Below are positions 6,269 through 8,752 of a stretch of DNA of 8,752 bases, piece after piece. The notes below the pieces were generated by a model that did no database searches, had not been told where the DNA came from, and saw only the letters and a program-made list of their open reading frames with translations. Every line of letters begins with the position of its first letter. Within the stretch, counting starts at the first letter, position 1. A program made the translations under genes and the position numbers. Origin of the DNA: Methylococcaceae bacterium (lineage in GTDB: Bacteria; Pseudomonadota; Gammaproteobacteria; Methylococcales; UBA1147); assembly GCA_022616595.1 (NCBI GenBank), contig JAKEEL010000128.1, positions 1-8,752 on the forward strand, given 5' to 3'.

Positions 6269-6709
6269 TCAAAGAATACTGATCTGAATTCCCTGCACCT
6301 TCCAGTGGGTCGCGAAATATTCATCATCCTGTGTTTTCAGTACCCGGCAAAGGAGGTTGGCCCTGACCGGGGATCCAGACTCGGTGGCCGTAAGGATACT
6401 CGATTCAATCAGAAATCGGCCATCGGAAAGGTTCCATGCCTCATAGGTTTCGTCGAGAAATTCATAAGATCCGGTGGATTTACCCAGGTTATCTTTGCAG
6501 GCCTGGTAAGCCACACCGAGGCCCGCCCTGTTTTTAGTGTCGGTGGACTCGATCCTGGAAAATCCGGTCGAGCTGAATTCAATCAAAGGATTGACGCCAC
6601 CATACCATTCCGTCACGAGTAAACTCACGAGGTAGGCGAGCGATATGAATCCCGCTAGTCTGATCAGACTGAGCAGGAAAATGTTCAAATGATCCAATCG
6701 GGTTTTCAT
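6269..6709 (-). CDS. Unrecognised small single-pass membrane protein with an extracytoplasmic domain
   Basis: 146 residues from the ATG at 6707-6709. I do not recognise the family. A short N-terminus leads into one hydrophobic span at about 8-33 (FLLSLIRLAGFISLAYLVSL). The rest is a polar domain with two cysteines (71 and 121) that could form a disulfide if it faces the periplasm. It includes GVAYQACKDNLGKSTG and YFATHWKVQGIQISIL, and looks like a compact alpha/beta fold. The frame stays open upstream to 6796, but the added residues read poorly and this start puts the membrane segment near the N-terminus as expected; an in-frame GTG at 6718 is an alternative. The ribosome binding site is weak in either case. 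The gene follows the phosphatase gene after 117 bases on the same strand, so it may be co-transcribed. Confidence 0.7.
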   Translation of the reverse strand: MKTRLDHLNIFLLSLIRLAGFISLAYLVSLLVTEWYGGVNPLIEFSSTGFSRIESTDTKNRAGLGVAYQACKDNLGKSTGSYEFLDETYEAWNLSDGRFLIESSILTATESGSPVRANLLCRVLKTQDDEYFATHWKVQGIQISIL

Positions 6710-6826
6710 CGTGGTCACATTTCTACGATCTTTAACCTTGAGGATATCCCGGCAATCATCATTGTCAAACAACAGCGGGATCTTCCAGGCCAACAAACAG
6801 GCATGCGGCCACTCAGGCGGCAGAGA

Positions 6827-8740
6827 TCACGATCCAACCACACCGTTGTCGTCGCGGTAAACCGCAATGACCGCGGGCCGGGGCGGCAGTGCGCTGTCGA
6901 AATCGGGCCAGCGGGTCGACGGGTCGTCGAAGGATGAACCGTCCCCGGGATGCTGGACCGAAAGAAAAAAGGTTTGATGATCGGGCGAAAAGCAGGGCCC
7001 CGTCGCTTCCGCGCCGAATGGCAGGCGTATGAAACGCCGAGTGATCGCGCGCGCCGGTCCATCGGTATCACAGGCCCATACCCCGTCCGCCTCGCCGGGT
7101 TCCTGGTTGCCGTCGGTGGCGAGCCACAGCCGCCCTTCGCGATCGAAGGTACAATTGTCCGGATTCTGAAACCAGCCTTCCCGGGCAAGGCCCGCGGGAT
7201 AGCGAGAAGCCGGTTCACGTTCGTCCGGATCACCCGCGAGCAGAAAAATTTCCCAGCGGAATTCACTGAATGCATAATCCTTATCCGGCGCTTTCAGTGT
7301 CACAATATGTCCCGCGGTGTTTCCCGCGCGCGGATTGGCCCGATTGACCTGGCTGGCCCCGCGTTTCGGGTTCTTGGTCAGCATGACGAATACTTCTCCG
7401 CTCATGGGGTTCACCTCGACATCCTCGGGCCGATCCATCGGAGTGGCGCCGACCAGATCGGCCGCTTTGCGGGTATCGATGAGTACATCGGCCTGGCAAT
7501 GGAAACCGTTTGTTGCGGTTAAAGGACCCCGGCCATATTCGAGCGGATGCCAGATCAGGGCGCCGTCGTCCTTGAATTCCGCGACCGACAAGACGCCCAC
7601 GCGCAGCAGCTGGCGATTGTTCTCGCAATCGTTTGGCTTGAAGCAGCCGTTGCTCACATAACGATAGATATACTCGAAATATTGGTCGTCTCCCAAGAAA
7701 ACAACCAAGCGGCCGTCGCGATTGATATGCAAGGAACAGGCTTCGTGTTTGAAGCGCCCGAGCGCGGTATGTTTGACCGGGATGGACTCGGGATCGAATG
7801 GATCGATTTCCACAATCCATCCGACATGCAGCGGCTCACGGGGATTCTTGTCCAGATTCCATCGCTCGTAAAACCGGCCCCAATGGAAACGAGGATCCTC
7901 GGTCGATTGAATGCCCAGCCGGCTATGATTTTCGGCCTCCACCCCCGCCTCCGCGGATCCGTAAAAATAAAAATGGATGTTTTCTTCTGCGCTCAGCACC
8001 GTGCCCCACGGGGTCAATCCTCCTCCACAATTGGCATAAGTACCCTGGCTGGCGTAACCACTTTTTGAATAGGGCGTATGCAAACGGGCCGAGCCCGCCG
8101 CCGGTCCGTCGAATCGCATGGGAGTCCAGGGGCTTATCCGGCGGTTGAATATCGAACCGCGGCAAACCTTCCAACGTCCGGACTCCCGTTCCAGTTCGAC
8201 CAGCGATGCACCGTGAGCTGCGATTTCGATATCGACTTGCTCCTTGCTCAGATCCTTCGCTGCGGGAGAACCTGGAAACATCATGGCGCCTTGGGTAAAC
8301 TCATGATTCACGAGCAACATGGCGCGGTGATCCTGACCCGGAAAGGGCACGAATCCAAGGAAATCATTGTTGTATCCGAAACTGGCCGACTGGGAAGCCG
8401 CACTCTGGCGTAGCGGATCGAAGGGCATGCTTTCGGATAAAATTGGGTCGCCCCAACGGATCAGCACCTCCGCGCGATAACCCTCGGCGACATGCAGATT
8501 CGCATCCGCGCCGCGCCGGACCTCGGGAAAAGTCAGAGTCGACCCGGAAATCTCGGCGCGATCTCGCGACATTGCGGCAACGGGTCTTAACAACGTTAGC
8601 CCGCCGAGTCCGGCCGCAAGCTTCAGGATGTCGCGGCGACTGAAACGCTGTGCGATGATTCGTTCGAGTGCGGGATTGATACGGACCCGGTCAGATGCTC
8701 GATCATCGCTGCAACAATCGCGGGAACTCTGCTTTCTCAT
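6827..8740 (-). CDS. phoX: PhoX-family alkaline phosphatase (DUF839), Tat-exported
   Basis: PhoX enzymes are monomeric periplasmic or extracellular phosphatases that free phosphate from organic monoesters using an iron-calcium cofactor. 637 residues, about the family length. The N-terminus carries a twin-arginine signal, FSRRDILKLAAGLGGLTLL (residues 33-51), after a long 30-odd residue leader common in this family; the usual Phe after RRx is Ile. Family hallmarks follow in order: LLVNHEFT (142-149), NCGGGLTPWGTVLSAEEN (237-254, with Cys238 matching the cysteine known to bind iron in Pseudomonas PhoX), GRFKHEAC (328-335), NGFHCQADVL (411-420), DRPEDVEVNP (436-445), NPDNCTFDREGRLWLATDGN (526-545) and FLSVQHPGDG (592-601). 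The ATG at 8738-8740 is preceded by only a weak purine-rich stretch. Upstream control sites, such as a Pho box, would lie past the right edge. Some DUF839 members have not been tested for activity, so the exact substrate is inferred. Confidence 0.93.
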   Translation of the reverse strand: MRKQSSRDCCSDDRASDRVRINPALERIIAQRFSRRDILKLAAGLGGLTLLRPVAAMSRDRAEISGSTLTFPEVRRGADANLHVAEGYRAEVLIRWGDPILSESMPFDPLRQSAASQSASFGYNNDFLGFVPFPGQDHRAMLLVNHEFTQGAMMFPGSPAAKDLSKEQVDIEIAAHGASLVELERESGRWKVCRGSIFNRRISPWTPMRFDGPAAGSARLHTPYSKSGYASQGTYANCGGGLTPWGTVLSAEENIHFYFYGSAEAGVEAENHSRLGIQSTEDPRFHWGRFYERWNLDKNPREPLHVGWIVEIDPFDPESIPVKHTALGRFKHEACSLHINRDGRLVVFLGDDQYFEYIYRYVSNGCFKPNDCENNRQLLRVGVLSVAEFKDDGALIWHPLEYGRGPLTATNGFHCQADVLIDTRKAADLVGATPMDRPEDVEVNPMSGEVFVMLTKNPKRGASQVNRANPRAGNTAGHIVTLKAPDKDYAFSEFRWEIFLLAGDPDEREPASRYPAGLAREGWFQNPDNCTFDREGRLWLATDGNQEPGEADGVWACDTDGPARAITRRFIRLPFGAEATGPCFSPDHQTFFLSVQHPGDGSSFDDPSTRWPDFDSALPPRPAVIAVYRDDNGVVGS

Positions 8741-8752
8741 ACCGTCTTTTCA

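Noticed and set aside
6715..7275. Minus-strand open frame of 186 codons within the phosphatase gene
   Set aside because: It is a shifted frame of phoX, whose own frame carries conserved motifs through this whole stretch.
1..8752. CRISPR array, tRNA, mobile element or toxin-antitoxin pair
   Set aside because: I looked for regular direct repeats, tRNA arms, transposase or integrase motifs and small toxin-antitoxin gene pairs and found none.

Overview
The window looks like chromosomal DNA of a gammaproteobacterium of moderately high GC. The main clue is an FtsH protease that can be aligned by eye with the E. coli protein through both catalytic domains. A MacA-type efflux adaptor and a sigma factor that keeps the RpoD-specific non-essential region agree with this. 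The genus cannot be told from the sequence. I see no rRNA, tRNA, CRISPR array, insertion sequence, integrase or phage gene.

Layout from left to right. At 1-913 (minus) is most of a MacA-like periplasmic adaptor whose last part lies beyond the left edge. At 914-1217 is a divergent intergenic stretch with candidate promoters and a short inverted repeat. At 1218-2322 (plus) is a compact pair of unrecognised genes: a membrane-anchored, very basic coiled-coil protein and a soluble coiled-coil protein. The first of these appears to change reading frame near 1310-1365. At 2323-2395 two convergent genes meet, and three perfect small hairpins sit almost back to back between them. The rest is on the minus strand: ftsH (2396-4387), a divergent RpoD-family sigma factor (4534-6003) with a good promoter and ribosome binding site, a 265-base gap with two inverted repeats, a small single-pass membrane protein (6269-6709), and a Tat-exported PhoX-family alkaline phosphatase (6827-8740).

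How the genes may work together. The sigma factor lies just upstream of ftsH on the same strand, away from the usual gene neighbourhoods of rpoD and ftsH. Its region 2.4 has lost the two residues that read the -12 base pair in E. coli sigma-70, while its -35 reading residues are intact. It is therefore probably an alternative sigma with a changed -10 preference. Since FtsH degrades a sigma factor (RpoH) in E. coli, a sigma/protease control pair is a reasonable but untested idea. PhoX would release phosphate from organic phosphoesters in the periplasm; the small membrane protein downstream has no known role. The plus-strand gene pair is the least explained part of the window. I did not find a clear new defence or mobile system.
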